A stretch of 7,595 nt of DNA, from the NCBI GenBank assembly GCA_016880225.1, contig JAEHDT010000171.1:1-7595 (forward strand), in the 5' to 3' direction. The stretch comes from Gemmatimonadota bacterium (GTDB taxonomy: Bacteria > Gemmatimonadota > Gemmatimonadetes > Gemmatimonadales > GWC2-71-9). Positions 6,138-7,595 of this stretch are shown one piece after another (position 1 is the stretch's first letter; each line of letters begins with the position of its first letter). Made by a program: the position numbers and the translations under genes. Under the pieces are notes generated by a model. That model ran no database searches. It was given only the letters and a program-made list of their open reading frames with translations, and was not told where the DNA came from.

Positions 6138-6649
6138 TTCGCGTGGTCGTGGACGACCTAGCGTTTCTCGCGGCCGAGGCGCTGGTGCGTCCCGCCACCA
6201 CCCGACTCGATTCGACCACACCGGCGGTGCGGCGTCTCGAGACAGTAGGTGGGCCGGAGTTCACGGGCCACTTGCGGCTCCAGAAGGAGCTCGCGGTAGG
6301 CGCGGCCGTGGTGACGGCCGCCGGCGGAGACCTGCCGGCCGAATTCATCATCCACGCCGTCATTCAGAGCGATACCGAGCCGGTGAGCCGCGATGGGGTG
6401 GCCCGCGCCTGGCGCTCGACGTTGCAGCAGGCGCAGGAGTGGGAATTCACGAGCCTGAGCGTGCCGCCGCTCGGGACCGGGGCCGGCAACCTCTCGGCCG
6501 AGGACGCGGCCGACATCATGGTGCCGATCCTCCGCGCGCATCTCGGGAACGCCGCCTTCCCCGCCAACGTATCCATCGTCGTGGAGACGGCCGCCGAGCG
6601 GGACGCGTTCGAAGCCGCGTTGCGCAAGAGCGGCGCGGCCGAGTCATGA
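6134..6649 (+). CDS. Divergent macro-domain protein
   Basis: 171 aa from the GTG at 6134, which overlaps the TPR stop; a longer frame back to 5942 would overlap the TPR gene heavily. Macro domains bind ADP-ribose and relatives, and some remove it from proteins or DNA. The fit here is in the middle and C-terminal parts. LAVGAAVVTAAGGDLPAEFI (53-72) with IIHAV matches the G-x-A-x-x-T...L-x-x-x-x-I-H-A-V strand pair. SLSVPPLGTGAGNLSAEDAA (108-127) matches the ligand-binding P-x-[IL]-G-T-G loop. In the N-terminal part, the usual V-N-A-A-N is replaced by LVRPATTRL (17-25), and the GGG-V-x-x-A-I loop is missing. Catalysis of the MacroD/DarG type is therefore unlikely, and it may bind a nucleotide without hydrolysing it. 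The stop overlaps the next start (ATGA). The family call is mine from motifs; no structural comparison was possible. Confidence 0.78.
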   Translation: MIRVVVDDLAFLAAEALVRPATTRLDSTTPAVRRLETVGGPEFTGHLRLQKELAVGAAVVTAAGGDLPAEFIIHAVIQSDTEPVSRDGVARAWRSTLQQAQEWEFTSLSVPPLGTGAGNLSAEDAADIMVPILRAHLGNAAFPANVSIVVETAAERDAFEAALRKSGAAES

Positions 6650-7595
6650 CGCGTCGGGGTTGGGCGATCGCCATCCTGGGTGCGTGGGCCGCGTCGCTCG
6701 GCTGGCTGGTGAAGCGCCAGGTGTTCCGCCCGGCCGGGGCGCGGCTCGCCGAAGCCGCGCTGAGCGTGCCGCCGGGTGCGGTGTACTACCGCCTCGACGT
6801 CGCCGGCCAGCAGGTCGGTTTCGCCTCGTCCACGATCGACACCGTCGGCACCACCGTTCAAGTGACAGATGTGCTCGTGTTGCACGTCCCCGCGCTCGGC
6901 GTCCTGCATCGGACCGTTGCCCTGAGCCGCGCCACGCTGTCGCGGGCGCTCCGCCTCGAGCGGGTGGACGTGAAGTTCGACGGCGACCTGGGACAATTCA
7001 CCGCCCGGGGAATCGTGACGGGCGACACCGTGCTGATGCTCACGCTCGCGGGCGGCGCCGATTCCGGTACTGCGCGGCTGCGGCTGGAGCGTCCGGTCGT
7101 CCTCCCCAGCGTCGTGCCGCTGCGCCTCGCCTTCGGCGGCGAGCTCAAGCCGGGACGCACCTATTCGCTCGCGGCGTTCGACCCGATGCTGCTGGCGCAG
7201 CGCGCGGTGCACGTCACGGTGGCGGCGGAGTCCACGCTCGTGGTGCCCGACAGCGCCGTGTACGACTCGACGGCGATGGCCTGGACGCCGGCGCACTTCG
7301 ACACCGTGCGCGCCTTCCGGATCGAGGAGGCATGGGGTGGCACGAAGACGCGCGCCTGGATCGACGCGCAAGGCCACATCGTGCGCGCCGAGGGCCCGGC
7401 CGGCTTCACGATGGCGCGCTCGGCGTTCGAACTCGCCTATGTGAACTTCCGGCATCGCGACACAGTGCGGGTGGCCCGGGCGAGCGCCACACCGCGCCCC
7501 GGTGACGTCGTGCCGACGACCGTCATCGCCGCGCACGCAACGTTTCGCCCCAAAGCCATTCCGCTGCTGCGCCTCCGCATCTCCGGTACGGAGCC
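6646..7595 (+). CDS. Membrane-anchored extracytoplasmic protein of unknown function (3' end outside window)
   Basis: Partial gene: 316 codons are open from the ATG at 6646 to the right edge. The N-terminus MTRRGWAIAILGAWAASLGW gives two arginines followed by a hydrophobic helix (about 6-22), either an uncleaved signal anchor or a signal peptide without an obvious cleavage site. The rest looks secreted and beta-rich, with no cysteine and many Asp/Thr/Val/Arg strands. YYRLDVAGQQVGFASSTIDT (47-66) resembles the 'x-x-x-G-x-x-[VI]-G' segment that I associate with the N-terminal regions of some exported transglutaminase-like proteins. If so, the catalytic Cys-His-Asp domain would lie beyond the edge. 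This is a weak lead and the gene is best called unknown. The start overlaps the macro-domain gene's stop (ATGA) with no strong ribosome site, which points to coupled translation. Confidence 0.75.
   Translation, partial: MTRRGWAIAILGAWAASLGWLVKRQVFRPAGARLAEAALSVPPGAVYYRLDVAGQQVGFASSTIDTVGTTVQVTDVLVLHVPALGVLHRTVALSRATLSRALRLERVDVKFDGDLGQFTARGIVTGDTVLMLTLAGGADSGTARLRLERPVVLPSVVPLRLAFGGELKPGRTYSLAAFDPMLLAQRAVHVTVAAESTLVVPDSAVYDSTAMAWTPAHFDTVRAFRIEEAWGGTKTRAWIDAQGHIVRAEGPAGFTMARSAFELAYVNFRHRDTVRVARASATPRPGDVVPTTVIAAHATFRPKAIPLLRLRISGTE

Noticed and set aside
6364..7536. A 390-codon open frame on the minus strand
   Set aside because: It is antisense to the macro-domain gene and to the downstream exported protein, has Arg/His-rich composition without motifs, and breaks the tight plus-strand operon.
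6646..7595. Firm call of transglutaminase for the last gene
   Set aside because: Only a short N-terminal segment is reminiscent of that group; the catalytic domain would lie outside the window, so I left it as unknown.

Overview
The window is GC-rich, bacterial, and densely coding. The codon use, the tight ATGA/GTGA gene overlaps and the gene content suggest a soil- or sediment-type high-GC phylum. My best guess is Gemmatimonadota, but this is an impression from protein style and I could not test it by search.

The layout is two divergent gene blocks separated by about 190 bp (4967-5154).

The minus-strand block reads from 4966 down to position 1. It starts with a complete UvrA, the DNA-damage recognition ATPase of nucleotide excision repair. 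Four very small genes follow (2091 to 892). Each encodes one N-terminal transmembrane helix plus a C-terminal coiled coil ending in almost the same motif, ELAERLDFAERLLA. These look like paralogues of one another and resemble PspB of the phage-shock (Psp) envelope-stress system. The last gene is a PspA/IM30 (ESCRT-III-like) protein, which carries an unusual proline-rich linker and a transmembrane tail and is cut by the left edge. The junctions are 34 nt, 2 nt, a 1-nt overlap, a 1-nt overlap and 27 nt, so the block is probably one transcription unit. I read it as a lineage-specific Psp-like membrane-stress module: several membrane-anchored coiled-coil partners plus their PspA effector, placed behind a DNA-repair gene.

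The plus-strand block reads from 5155 to the right edge. It holds cutA, a four-repeat TPR protein, a divergent macro-domain protein, and the N-terminal part of a membrane-anchored extracytoplasmic protein that I cannot firmly identify. All four are chained by 4-nt start/stop overlaps (GTGA, GTGA, ATGA), which indicates co-transcription and translational coupling.

The divergent intergenic region holds a long imperfect inverted repeat with 10-bp periodicity (5023-5086). It also has plausible promoters for both blocks, each so close to its start codon that near-leaderless mRNAs are predicted. No tRNA, rRNA, CRISPR array, insertion sequence or convincing terminator was seen.
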